Positions 23,354 to 35,135 of a stretch of DNA of 64,000 bases are shown one piece after another. The position numbers and the translations under genes were made by a program. The notes under the pieces were generated by a model, which was not told the DNA's origin, searched no databases, and saw nothing but the letters and a program-made list of their open reading frames with translations. The stretch is from Buddleja alternifolia (taxonomy: Eukaryota; Streptophyta; Magnoliopsida; Lamiales; Scrophulariaceae). Every line of letters begins with the position of its first letter. Position 1 is the first letter of the stretch. Location of the stretch: contig CM033394.1 in assembly GCA_019426215.1 (NCBI GenBank), forward strand, positions 20,852,195 through 20,916,194, given 5' to 3'.

Positions 23354-25269
23354 TGGTACGCTAAAAGCTAACGTGCTATGATAGCAAGTGCACTAGTCAT
23401 GTGTAGTAATAAATGGATTGTAAGTCCGGATTGTCGAACCTCAAGGACTTGAATTCTAGTTTAAGATTTGTAATGAAGTGAATAAACAAAGTAAGAATAA
23501 ATTCAAATAAAATTTGTAAAGAACAAGAACAAAGATGAGCAAGTGATTTAAAACCAATTATAAAGGGAGAATAAGGGATATGGTAGGTACAAATTGATCA
23601 AATATACTTATAAAGGTTCTTGTTGAAGGATTACACTTATATTGTTATGGTGAGAGCTCCGGGGGTAGAGAATAACCGATGTCTCGCGTATAAACTCCTA
23701 TGCTTAGATCGTGATTTCCCAATTATTCCTATCCGGAAATCTAACCACTAAACATGCATTAACGTACTAGAGTTCACTCGATTAGAATCGAACAACTTCA
23801 CCCGGGAATCTTTACCTATGTCTAGGGCAATTCCTCATTAGTTGCGGGTCATGATGTGAATTTCTTGCACCCTAAGTTAATTTTCTCCCGAAATATCAAC
23901 CTAGGCATAAGATTCTAACATATAGTGATCAAGTATATGCAAGATAGGTAAAAACACAAATTCACATCACATAACAATATAAGTATAACCTCAACAATCA
24001 TCTATTATAAGCATATATCACAATTTGACCTTACATGGCCTTAGTCTTATGAATTTAGTTCGTGATAGATATTATGAAAAACAATAATGAATAAATACAC
24101 ATGTTCATAGACATGAATGAAATGAAAAGGCTATAAAAACTCCCTCTAATGTGATAGATGATGGCCCCTTGATTGGAGCTTCAATTCCTAGCTTTCTCCT
24201 CTTAGAATGATGAAGAATGGTGATGAATGAAGCTTGAGGACCGATTCCTCCTTCTCCTCTCCTCCAAGAATCTGAAATTGATAGTGAATGATGAAGAGTA
24301 TGGGTTCCCCCTCCTTTTATAGCAAAAAATTCCACTAAAGTATGCATTAAGAATTCCCATTAAAGTTCCCCAATGAGAATTCCACCTAAGGTGATGCTTA
24401 AAGTTTGGCTTTTAAGATTCCAACCAGCTAAAAAATGTTGAACTTTCGGCCATTAAGAATTCTACCGAGCATAACCATGTGAAAAATTCAACAAAACACA
24501 TGCATGCTGCCATTTTCTTGCTTTCCAGCGCAGTCTTGGTATTTTCCTCGTAAACTTCTCCACAGATCTCCAAATTGGATTCTTCAAGTCCCCATGTTCA
24601 GATACAACATAGATCTACAACTTTCCAGAAGGACATTTTGTCCAATTCGGTCTCTAAGTATACCTAAATTACGTTTCAACATGGAGGTTGTTTCTGATTT
24701 GGCGCCCATAAAGTAAATCTACCAAGAAACACACTTATGACAACCCCTCAACACATGTGCTGAATTATGGCTAAAAGTGATTCTTACCCATCATATAATG
24801 CTGGAATTTAGGCTGAAAAAGGAGTAACATTCGGACTATCCATGCCTAGGCATGACTAGGAAGGCACTGGGGCGTATCCTGGCACATGTACTTCTCTGTT
24901 CGGCGCAGCAATCGTATTTCCTTCACAATTATCTCTATAGACCTCTGATTTGGATGTTTCAAGTTCCCATTTGAAGCTACGACATTCATCTAAAACTTTG
25001 TAGAAGGAAACTTTGTCTAAGTCGGTCTCTAAATGTACGGAATTATCGCTCGAATGTGGTAGGAGATGCATAAACCGCCTAGGTGTTGAAAAACATGCTT
25101 GAACTTGTTTTGTACATCGTTTTTCTTCCCTTTTCTTCATGTATTCTCATTTATTACCTGTATTCACTTAACACACCTATTAAATGCAAATGTGACATGA
25201 TTTAAGCAATAAGTGAATCCAAATCATAAGAATTACGCTCTTAAAAACACGTAAAAACACCTCTTAACA
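23354..25269 (-). repeat. Complete 5' LTR of the tandem
   Basis: 1,916 bp. On the minus strand it starts TGTTAAGAGGTGTTTTTACG, clearly related to the plus-strand element's LTR start TGATAAGAGTCGTTTTTACG, and ends GCGTACCA (GCGTGTCA in its sisters). The stretch 24757-25269 is absent from the other two LTRs. TCTTA follows at 25270-25274. Confidence 0.88.
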
Positions 25270-25274
25270 TCTTA

Positions 25275-25573
25275 CTTGTTTAAATATCGAGGCTATCAAC
25301 CCTTTGTTTGATGAGAAATGTGCAAGTGGAAAGACGAAGGGCTCTCTTGAGTTGGAAGATGAGGTCCCCAATGAGAACCAAAACAAGGTGAGAAAGGAGG
25401 ATTTATGCATGAAGTACATTCCCTCACATCAACGTGTTCGTCAGATCAATAAGATAAAACTAGCACGACATACTAATCTCAAAACACCGCAATATGAGTG
25501 GAGGCAAGTGGGACATAAGAAAAAAAGGAGGAATGTGATGGTTATTATCGTTCTAAATGGGCCACCTATTTGA
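25275..25573 (+). pseudogene. gag-protease tail of the Athila-like element, second part
   Basis: Resumes the frame cut at 13225: NIEAINPLFDEKCASGKTKGSL, EDLCMKYIPSHQRVRQ, TPQYEWRQVGHKKKRR, ending VLNGPPI and stop at 25573. It aligns residue by residue with the tail of the intact copy B ORF, proving that 13226-25274 is an insertion plus target duplication. Confidence 0.88.
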
Positions 25574-26026
25574 ACCTCAAAGAGCACAAAGTCAAGCTAA
25601 TGACTATAAACAAGCGCTTCTTGGGAGGCAACCCAAGTTTGTAAGTTTTCTTTTCGTTTTGCTTTCGTTTTTGTTTTGTTTAGTGTGTTTCTTTATGTTG
25701 TTCTCAAGCATGCACTTTTGGCATTCTTTTCTTTAAGTCTTGACGGTTTGTATTGTGAGTACATGACATGTAGTAGACGAGTTTTGCTTTGGAACATCTT
25801 TCGTCGCGGAATTGAGCTTGGAGCGGATTTCACGTGATTAAGGTTTGCTTTTTAACACCCGTGTTGTAAGTACTCTCGTTTTCCCCCTTTTGAGTGTGTA
25901 TGATTGAGTCAACATTGAGGGCAATGTTGAGTTTAAGTTTGGAGGGGGTGGTATGAGTAGCATTTATTGATTTTATGTGTCACGTGATCTTGTTTTTAAC
26001 TTAAGTTTGGGGGAACCGTAGCTATT
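25574..26026 (+). other. Non-coding 3' internal region of the Athila-like element, left of the CACTA insertion
   Basis: Contains the family signature CAACATTGAGGGCAATGTTG followed by TTAAGTTTGGAGGGGG, and a second TTTGGGGGAACC block just before the CACTA start. The matching region in the nested copies is at 15470-15640. ATT at 26024-26026 is the left target duplication. Confidence 0.65.
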
Positions 26027-26411
26027 CACTAGTACAGAAAAGACCTGTTACAGCGCACATTTTACAGCGGTTTTTGGAAAACCGCTGAACGGAGAGACTT
26101 ATTACAGCGGTTTATAAGTGAACCGTTATAATGGATATTAACCGGGTACCTATTACAGCGGTTTTTTATCGAACCGCTGTAATAGTTCGAACTTATTATA
26201 GCGGTTCGATAAAAAACCGCTATTATAGCGCGAACAGAAAAAAAAAAAATTTATAGCGGTTCGGGAATGAACCGCTATAACCGGTTTATGCCAATTATAG
26301 CGGTTCAGTACCGAACCGCTATAACTGATTCCCAGTTATAGCGGTTCGGTACTGAACCGCTATAATTGGTAAACCGGTTATAGCGGTTCGTTCCCGAACC
26401 GCTATAAAACG
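26027..26411. repeat. Left terminal inverted repeat and subterminal repeats of the CACTA element
   Basis: After the 29-bp terminal repeat come about a dozen copies of ACAGCGGTT or ATAGCGGTTC in both orientations, many paired as perfect palindromes around a few bases (for example TTCGGTACTGAACC). Such subterminal arrays are the usual binding sites for the element-encoded DNA-binding protein. The left array is dominated by the TATAGCGG form, the right by TACAGCGG. Confidence 0.85.
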
Positions 26412-27910
26412 TAATTAAAAAAAAAAAAAAGTTCCCTCCCTTTTTTCCCCCCAAAAACCGAGCTCTCCCCCTCATTTCTCTCTACTATCTCTCTCACTCT
26501 CTACTCTACTCTCTCTCTCTACTCTACTATCTCTCTCACTCTCCACCACCGCCCCCGCCATCGTCTCCACCACCACCACAATCCGCCGCCGCCGCCGCCG
26601 CCCCATTTGATTTTTCTCTATCTCTCTACTCGATCTCTCTCCCTATACTCTACTCTCTCTCTCTATACTCTCTCTCTCACTCTCAAGCTAACCTAAACCG
26701 CCCCCGTCCCGTCGCCACCACCTCCACCACCACCCCAAACCGCCGCCGCCCAAGCAGCCGCCGCCGTGACCCACCACTCTCCTCCTCTCTCTCTTTATAG
26801 GTATATATATATATGTTTATATATGTTATGTTATATATATATATTATGTATATATTAAATTTAGGTTATGTGTTAATTTCTTGTTTGTTATATATTAATG
26901 TTATGTTAATTCGGATTTTGTGATGTAAATAATGTAGGTTATATGTTAATTTGTTAATTATTGTTATATATATATCATGTTATGTTAATTGGGGTTTTAT
27001 AAATTATATAGTGGATTTTTGTTATTATGTTGTAGTTGATTTTTTACTAACTTTGAATGCAAATCTGATTTGTTCTAGGCATCTCATGAGTATGTTCGAT
27101 ATATGTATGTATATCCCTATGTGTCTAGTTTCATATGAATAAAACGGTTCATGAATCGGAGCTTTCCACAATGAGTTATGAATTTTCTCGTGAAGACGCG
27201 CACAGCTGTTTTGAAAATTGACAGATTTTTCTCTAACTTTGAATACAAATCTGCTTTTTTCTAGACATCTACTGAGTATGTGAGATATATGTGTGGATAG
27301 CCCTATGTGTCTAGTTTCATAGGAAGAAAACGGTTCATGAATCCGAGCTTCTACAATTATTTATGAATTTTCTCGTGAAGACGCGCACAGCTTTCTGCAC
27401 AACCGAGAAGCTCCAAAAACTTTATATCGTGATGCTTTAATTTATTTGTAGTTTTATGTGCTTTTGGATCCAATTGGTGATCAATATTTATAATATGATG
27501 CTTTATTTGTAGTTTCTTATGTGATCTATGTGATCCAACTGGTGATCAATATTTGTAGTTGTTCCCCTGGAAATATGATGTTTTATGTGATCCAACTGGT
27601 GATCAATATTTTTGTATCGTTTTGTGTTCGTTGTGGGTGAAAGATTAGAGTGTTGGGTTTGTTGTGGTTGAAATTGGTAGTATTTTTTGCGTCGTTTCCC
27701 TGTTGAGATTTTAGCGGATCGTAAGATTCGACTTCTGTTGGTTACAACCCACTGAGAAGATTAAGTCGAGAACTTGGTAGAAATATTTGCGTCGTTACTC
27801 TGCCGAATTTTTTATAGAATAATGCGAAATAAATTAAAAATAAATTTATTTAATTAATTTAACTATCAACTGATGTTAAAATTATTTAATTTAATTAATT
27901 GAGAATTTAG
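26412..27910 (+). promoter_or_regulatory. 5' leader/promoter region of the CACTA transposase gene
   Basis: Bases 26450-26790 are a CT-rich tract (CTCTCTCTAC) mixed with CCGCCGCC and CCACCACC. A short TA-rich stretch with GTATATATATAT follows. At 27038-27394 lies a direct duplication of about 186 bp (both copies contain GAATTTTCTCGTGAAGACGC). No coding frame is credible. A long intron in the leader is possible but its splice sites cannot be fixed from sequence alone. Confidence 0.5.
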
Positions 27911-30900
27911 ATGGATCGAAGTTGGATTGTAGCGGATCGTATGTCGGAGCAATATGGGAAAGGGGTGAAAGAATTCATCGACTTTGCGGTTGAGCATGCA
28001 TCGGATCCCACTAGGATTAGTTGTCCATGTTTACGTTGTTGTTTTGGAAAGAGAATTAGTCCACGTGACTTGGAAGATCATTTGGTGTGTAATGGAATTG
28101 ATAAAAGCTACACACGATGGACAAGACACGGTGAAAGCAGTGCCACCTCAGCTGATTTGGGTGATACATCATATGGATCAGTAGATTTTGACATGGATGA
28201 TTATGAGCTTGATCGTTTGGAGGAGATGACCAATGTGATCGAGGAGGATTTGCGAAATTGTCCCAAGATGTTCGACAATTTGACAAGTGATTCAAAGACA
28301 CCCCTGTATAGTGGTAGTAATTTCACAAGATTGAAAGCAGTCCTAAACCTCTACAAGTTAAAAGCTAACAATGGGTGGAGTGATAAGAGTTTCACAGACT
28401 TACTTGGTCTATTAAAAAGTATGTTACCCGATGATAATGTGTTACCTAATCGTACTTATGAGGCTAAGAAGATGTTAACTGCAATTGGCATGGGATATGA
28501 GAGGATACATGCTTGTTTCAATGATTGCATCTTGTTTAGAAAGGACTATGCATCATTGACGGTGTGTCCCAAATGTGGCACTTCACGGTACAAGAAGAAT
28601 GGATCTGCTCCTGTCAAAACAGCATGGTATTTGGCCATAATACCTAGATTTAGACGCATGTACAGTAGTGAAGCGTTTGCCAAGGACTTGACATGGTATG
28701 CTGATAGAAGGCTTGAACAAGGGATTGAAGATAACAAGATTAGACATCCTTCAGATTCTCCTCAATGGAAAAAGATCGATAATGATTTCCCTGAATTTAG
28801 GGAAGAACCAAGAAATTTACGCCTTGTATTGGCTACAGATGGAATGAACCCACATGGCTTGCAAAGTAGCTCACATAGTACATGGCCGGTGATTTTGATG
28901 ATCTACAACCTACCCCCTTCGCGATGCATGAAGCGAGAGCATATTATGATGCCTATACTAATTTCCGGGCCTAAACAACCTGGAAATGATATAGATGTCT
29001 ACTTGGCCCTTTTAATTGAGGATTTGAAAGAGTTGTGGGAGACCGGTTTTAAAGTGTATGATGGGTTTAGAAAAGAGAGCTTCAATCTCAGAGTTATGTT
29101 GTTTGGTACAATCAATGATTTTCCAGCAAGAGCTAATCTCGAGGGATATGGTGTACATGGGCAATGTGCATGCCCCATATGTGTCAAGAGTACAGATCAA
29201 TATAGACTCCCACACTCTCAGAAATATGCATTCCAAGGCCATCGAAGATGGTTGAATCGAGAACATCGATATCGTCGGTGGAAGAAAGCTTTCAATGGGA
29301 GCATAGAAGAATGTCGAGCTCCTAAGTGTTTGACCGGTGAAGAGGTGTTTGAGAATGTAAAAGACTTGGATATCAAGTTCGGAAAGACTTTTGCAGGCGG
29401 CCTTGCAAAAACTGGGTGGAAAAAAAGGTCAATTTTTTTTGATTTGCCGTATTGGAAATCTTTACATGTTAGACATTTTCTTGATATAATGCATATTGAG
29501 AAAAATGTATTTGATAGTGTCATTGGTACTCTTCTAAATGTGCCCGGCAAGACAAAAGATGGAGTAAAGGCAAGGTTGGACTTAGTTGAAATGAAGATAA
29601 GAGGTAAATTGGCACCAACAATGAAGGGAAAACGTACTTATTTACCTCCAGCAGCTCACACGCTATCTAGAAAAGAAAAAATTGCATTATGTGAGTTTCT
29701 TTGTGGAGTGAAAGTTCCCGAAGGGTATTCTTCGAACATTAGCAGTCTTGTATCAATGAAGGACTTGAAGCTAAAGCATATGAAGACTCATGATTGTCAT
29801 GTAATCATGGATCATTTGCTACCAATTGCTTTACGGGCCATTCTGCCAAAAAAGGTGAGAGAAACGATAACTAGATTGTGTTTCTTCTTCAAAGCAATGT
29901 GGAGCAAGGTGTTTGATCCTGAACAATTGCCTGCACTTCAGAAACAACTTGTCCTCACTTTGTGTGAGCTTGAGATGTATTTCCCACCCGCGTTTTTTGA
30001 TATAATGACTCACCTACCTATTCACTTGGTTAGAGAGACACAACTTTGTGGACCAGCTTTTATGAGATCTATGTATCCGGCTGAGCGTTATATGAAGGTA
30101 TTGAAAGGCTATGTGAAAAATCGTAGCCGGCCGGAAGGTTGCATTGTTGAGCGGTACATAGTTGATGAAGCTATTACATTTTGCACAGAATATCTGAATG
30201 ATTCTAACGTTGCAGAGCTTCAAAAGTCTCCTGTTGTGGGGGGAGGGGGGGAACAGAAGGAGAAAGCGTAATTGGAAAGCAATTAGTGAGTGTTCCTAGC
30301 ACACAAAAGGATCAGGCACACCTATATGTGCTCCACAACACCGATGAGGTTGAGCCATATGTTGAAGAGCACAAGGACCAACTTAGGAGAATAAATTCAA
30401 GTAAAAATGAAAGTTGGATTTCAAGAGAACATAACAAGAGTTTTATCGATTGGTTCCGAAAGTGTATTCAAGAGAAACAAAATGAGAATTCACTTTCAGT
30501 TTCAGATAAATTGGCACGGTTGTCGGTGGGCCCGGGCAGATTCGTATTTTGTCATTCGGGTTATCGTATAAATGGTGTCACATTTTATACAAAAGACCAA
30601 GATGAACGGAGTACAATGCAGAATAGTGGGGTGAGTCTTGTAGCTGAAGCAATGCATATCTCAAGTGCGAAAGATAATAGCCCTATCTATGCCACTTTAC
30701 CATATTATGGGGTGATTGAACGTATATGGGAGCTGGATTACAGTTGGTTTCGGGTGCCTGTATTTGGGTGTAGGTGGGTTGACCATAAAAATGGTGTCGA
30801 TGATAGTGAAATAGGTTTTACTCGAGTAGACCTTGAAAAGGTGGGATACAAAGATGAACCTTTCATTTTGGCATCTCAAGCTAAACAAGTGTTTTTTGTC

Positions 30901-31191
30901 ACCGATCCTGTCGATAAGAGGTGGTCCATTGTTTTATCGGCAAACAAAAATACTTATATTGAGGATGATGGCCTATATAATGAAGATGATGGAGGAAATC
31001 CTATCTTAGGTGGTTCACAATCCACAAATAGTGACGGTGACTTGGATATCAGTGATGATGAATTGTATATGCGAGAAGATCACCAAGAAGAGATATGGAT
31101 TAATCCTTCTGTTCGTCGGCGTACTAAACAAAATGGTCGTACTGAGGGATCACAAAAGATTAGTAAACCAGCGACAAAAAGAAAACGATGA
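27911..31191 (+). pseudogene. CACTA TNP2-type transposase, interrupted by a frame change
   Basis: Encodes the transposase that cuts at the CACTA ends. The first frame (27911-30271, 786 codons) starts MDRSWIVADRMSEQYGKG, a transposon-associated N-terminal domain with a C-P-C-L-R-C-C cluster. Next comes the TNP2/Transposase_21 domain: GWSDKSFTDLLGLLKSMLP, a CPKCG finger and acidic residues in LATDGMNPHG (D310), DFPARANLEGYG and HFLDIMHIEKNV. A DUF4218 region follows (LPIALRAILPKKVRE, ELEMYFPPAFFDIMTHLPIH). At 30238-30251 a G-rich homopolymer shifts the frame. The conserved continuation (GTEGESVIGKQLVSVPSTQ) is in another frame and runs to 31191 through DUF4216 (WELDYSWFRVPVFGCRWV). With one G fewer the two would join into about 1,090 codons. 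The shift is either a real lesion or a homopolymer sequencing error. Confidence 0.85.
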
Positions 31192-31343
31192 AAGGTATTT
31201 GAACTTATTTGATAATTATATGAGTAACTTATTTGAACTCTTTTGTTAAGTATGCAGTTAAAGTGTAAATTATATTGAACCAGCTTGTAATATTATATTA
31301 GTGAATGAGTTACACTAACTTCTGTATTTTTTTGCTTTTGTAG

Positions 31344-31407
31344 GTCGATACCGTATACCACCACAGTCACCCTCTCCTCCGCCACTACCACGACGACCAC
31401 TACCAAT
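31344..31407 (+). other. Possible small leader exon between the two CACTA genes
   Basis: TTTTGTAG precedes GTCGATACC at about 31345, and AAT is followed by GTAAGCTT at about 31407, giving a GT-AG-bounded segment rich in CCACTACCACGACGACC. It could be a 5' untranslated exon of the downstream gene, whose ATG lies right after an acceptor at 31547-31548, or a terminal exon of the transposase. Confidence 0.35.
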
Positions 31408-31548
31408 GTAAGCTTATCAATATTTGGTTTTGTACTTTTTGATGTGATTTATATGATCCAACTGATTAATGATGTGATTAATGCATATATATTTATTTTC
31501 GTTTGTTGTTGTTGAAATATTTGAATTTTCACTTATGAAATCTTGTAG

Positions 31549-34500
31549 ATGGATTCTGGAGGTGCTGCAAACCCAAGTGTTGAAAGTGAGATACGGAGAG
31601 GTATTATAGCAATGAAGAAAGTAATAAAGGCCAAAAGTAAAGGCATAAAGCTACAAGTTGGTTGGAACGAGTATGGTCAACCAGTTGACCCAAACAAATC
31701 AACTTTTGTTGGTTACATTGGCGTGATAGCTCGTGACAGGGTCCCTATTACTATCAGTGATTGGCGCAGCGTCCCTGCAACAATAAAATATGCCATTTGG
31801 AATGAAATAGCTGTAAGTTAGTTATTATATATTATGTTTTTAATTGGTAAATGTAGTTTTTTTTTCTCTAAATTAACATTTTTTATATACTTTGTTCTTT
31901 GTTTTTTATAGTTGGCCTTTGATATTGACGAAAGTAGACAGAAGTTCGTCTTAGCCGAGGCTGGGAAGCTAGCTCGAAACTACAGGAGCTACTTGACCAG
32001 AATCTGGGTAGAGGATGATGATGTGAACATTAATTCAAGCCCACCCGAAAAATATCGTATATCTCAAGAAGATTGGACAAAATTTGTAGAAATACGCCAA
32101 AGTGAAGCTTTTCAGGTAATTATTGTAATTTATGGTTTCATTTTAATTTATTTGAAACTATATACATTGACTAATGCCTTGATTATATAATGAACAGCAA
32201 CTACGTAAGGAAAATCGGGAAAGAGCAAAGGAACCTGAATATCCTTACAGGGCATCACGTCTTGGATATGCTCAAGTGGAGTATATTGAGGTACGTAGTT
32301 CGTTACAAGTTGTAATTCTAATCAAATTTCCTTACAAATTTTCTAATCAAATTTCCTTAATTACAAATTTTCTAATCAAATTTATTTCCTTACAAATTTT
32401 CTTATATAGAAGCATAAAAGAAAGGATGTTGGGTCAGATGTCACAGAGGTGACACGAGCACTAGTGTGGAGGGTTGCACATTCTGACAGCCAGAACAAGA
32501 TTGATAATGTCAATGTTAAAAGAGTAGTGGAATCAATGGTGAGTTATTTGCAATTTTAGTTATATAGTGTGTTGTATGTTTTTTTAAAAATAATTTTAAA
32601 ATAACAAATTTTTGTATTTTTTAAATGTATTATTACAGGAAAGCTTATCACAGGAGGGTAGCCACAGTGGACCCGAGAAGACCCGGAATGATATACTGGC
32701 TATAGCTCTTAAAAAGAAGGAGCATCCGGGTCGAGTTAGGGGTGTAGGCTTTGGGGTATCCCAAACAGATTACTTTTCGGATTCAAAGCCTTCAAAAAAT
32801 ACGGTGATTGATAACTTGCAAGACACGGTTCAAATGGTCACTCAATCACTATTCGAATTGCGACGCGAGTTTGAGCAGCATAGGGCGTCTGGGTCGTCGC
32901 AGCAGCCACATACAGAAGAGGCGGTTTCTTTGAAAGATAGCTGCCCAGAAGTGAAAGACCTTCCTCAGGTAATTAATGAAAAACATATTGTTTAGTGATA
33001 ATGTAACTTACAATCCTATATTTCTATATGATATACAACATTTTCTAATATAATGGTATATATATATATATATATGTAGGATGTGGTGCAGTGTCAATTA
33101 GCACTTTCTACACCGTGTTATCGTTTGGTGGCAAGAGGAACAATGTACAATCAACCAAAGGATAGAACATTGCATACATGTCCATTAGCCTCCCACCTCG
33201 TGAAAGTGTCGATTGACATTGCAATTGAAGATATTGCACCCTTACCAGTCCCTCTCGATGATGAAGGAGTGTTCACAGTATCTGAGGCTGTGGGATACAT
33301 GGTTGCTTGGCCTAAGAGTCTTGTGATTGTCGGTGATGCATCGGTACGTAATTATTAATAGCTAGTCATTATTAAATTATAACAATTGTTTAATGTTAAT
33401 AAATATACTTTCATTGATAACGCCCACGTTTTGTTTTCTTTTGCTTATAGTCTCTCGGAAAATCCAAATCATCACTCGGAAAAAGCAAATCAGAGATGAC
33501 GAAGCACTCACATGTCAAAAATACACCTCTAGTGGCCAACCCTCCTTCTCTAGTGGCCAACCCTCTTGCTCCACGCCCTAATTCACTTGCAATTCTTGAA
33601 AGGTTCTTTGGGATGATGGCTGCTGATAACACTATCCGGGTAGACATACCCGAGGAAATCTTCAATATCCCCTTTCCAGAATATATTGGGCGGGAGGAGA
33701 TCGGTGACTTTGTGCATAAAGAACAGATAGGAGCCTCTATCATTACTGCTTACATCAAGTAAGTTTTTAAATATTAATTAATAAAAAATAAGCTTTTAAT
33801 TAAATTATTTTACTGCATTAATTTGAACTATGTTTATTTTTGTTACTCAAATTTATTTTATGCTCAATTGTAGGTGTTTGTGGGTTAATCACGTGGTCCC
33901 CGAACAAAAACAAAATAAATTCGGGTTCCTTAGCCCACATTCTATATCTGCGGGAGCAGGAATTACTCCCACGCAGCGTGTTGACAAATCGCAATATATA
34001 GCAAATACTATGATAGCTAGTGCACTGGAGGGAAAGTTGTTTCTTGCACCTTACAACTCCGGGTGAGCTACTAAAGACACATTGTTATTTTGTAAAATTT
34101 GTTACGTAGGCATAACTAATTTAAAAATTTTCTTTTGAATATGCTGATTAGGGGCCATTGGTTGTTGCTCGTGATTGATCCAATTAAAGAGATCGTTTAT
34201 TATTTGGATTCTTTGAACGGTAATCCAAATAACCGACATGATATGAAAGATATGATCAATCAGTAAGTTTTATCATTCAATTAAATGTATCCATTATATT
34301 ATATTTAATATTAAGTTTAAAGTATATATATTATAACTAGACTTCATATATATATATTTGCTTGATATTGACATATTTCCTTGATTTTTGATGTTTTTAA
34401 CAGCGCTGTGTTGATGTTTCGAGCAAATAAAAACAACCAAAAGATCAAATCAAAAAACAAGGCCTGTACATGGAGTTGTATACAGGTTAGTTTAATTATA

Positions 34501-34880
34501 TTATTTTAATTATAGTTTCAAGAAATTATTCGTATAAAAGTTATTTGTTCTAATACAATTTTGATTTGAATTTAATTTGTAGTGCCCCATTCAAATAAAT
34601 GCCATAGATTGTGGGTTCTTCGTCATGAAATTCATGAAAGATATTATTAGACACGGAGAATCTATAATCCCACCCGCGGTATGCATAATTCTAATTAATA
34701 TTAATCAAATTCTAATGTCCCTTTTAAGTTATTAAACATTTTTGTTGGATTTTAATATTTGTCTTGCAGTACTTTGCTGATTGTCAGTACGCCACTTACA
34801 CTATAGAGCAACTTGATGAAGCACGTTCTGAATTGGCACAATACATTTTTAAATGCGCTTTTGATATGCCGGCGGTGTAA
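31549..34880 (+). CDS. CACTA second gene: plant transposase-family protein with C-terminal Ulp1-like cysteine protease, 12 exons
   Basis: The exons are 31549-31812, 31912-32115, 32198-32290, 32410-32538, 32639-32968, 33080-33343, 33451-33758, 33874-34062, 34152-34262, 34404-34485, 34583-34678 and 34770-34880. All eleven introns are GT-AG and phases match, giving 2,181 nt (726 residues plus stop) with no lesion. Residues 1-330 resemble the plant En/Spm second-gene (Transposase_24-like) region: RGIIAMKKVIKAKSK, YRASRLGYAQVEYIE, a conserved RTRNDILAIAL-like block. A middle domain follows (CYRLVARGTMYN, GVFTVSEAVGYMVAWP). The C-terminus has the Ulp1/C48 triad H596 (GHWLLLVID), D613 (YYLDSLNG) and C668 (AIDCGFFVMKFM), with Q662 at the oxyanion position. 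The natural substrate (SUMO or other) is unknown; function in transposition is inferred from position. ATG 31549 follows an acceptor, so an upstream leader exon is likely. Confidence 0.85.
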
Positions 34881-35135
34881 GTTGAAAATTATTGTAAATT
34901 TTTATTTGATTTAAAAGCAGTGATTAGTTTATATTGGTTTATTGTAAACTCGTTATTATTTGTAATTTTTGGAGATTATTATTTGGTGAATGAAATTAAT
35001 TTTGGATTTGAATTTGTTGTTTCTGTTGAGCAATTGGTTTGTTTTATGTGTTATTGATGAGTTGAATTTTGAGCTTGTGGGAAGGATATAGCTCTAGCTG
35101 AAATTATAACAGAAAAAAATAAAAATAAAAATAAA

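Larger units (their letters stand above)
13226..25269 (-). mobile_element. Tandem gag-only LTR retrotransposon, LTR-internal-LTR-internal-LTR, minus strand
   Basis: A 12,044-bp insertion of the same family, reversed, in the gag of the plus-strand element. The target duplication TCTTA lies at 13221-13225 and 25270-25274; joining the flanks restores the reading DDLTCLNIEAINP. It contains three LTRs (13226-14611, 18282-19684, 23354-25269) and two almost identical internal regions (14612-18281 and 19685-23353, 3,670 and 3,669 bp). Only the right-hand LTR, the 5' LTR of the array, is complete. The other two lack the same first 513 bp of LTR and the polypurine tract. Each internal region carries gag-protease only. 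Confidence 0.9.

Noticed and set aside
26450..26790. Pro-rich coding region suggested by CCGCCGCC and CCACCACC runs
   Set aside because: Frame breaks are frequent and the same CT/CCG pattern occurs in the second CACTA end at 36040-36200. It fits an untranslated leader.
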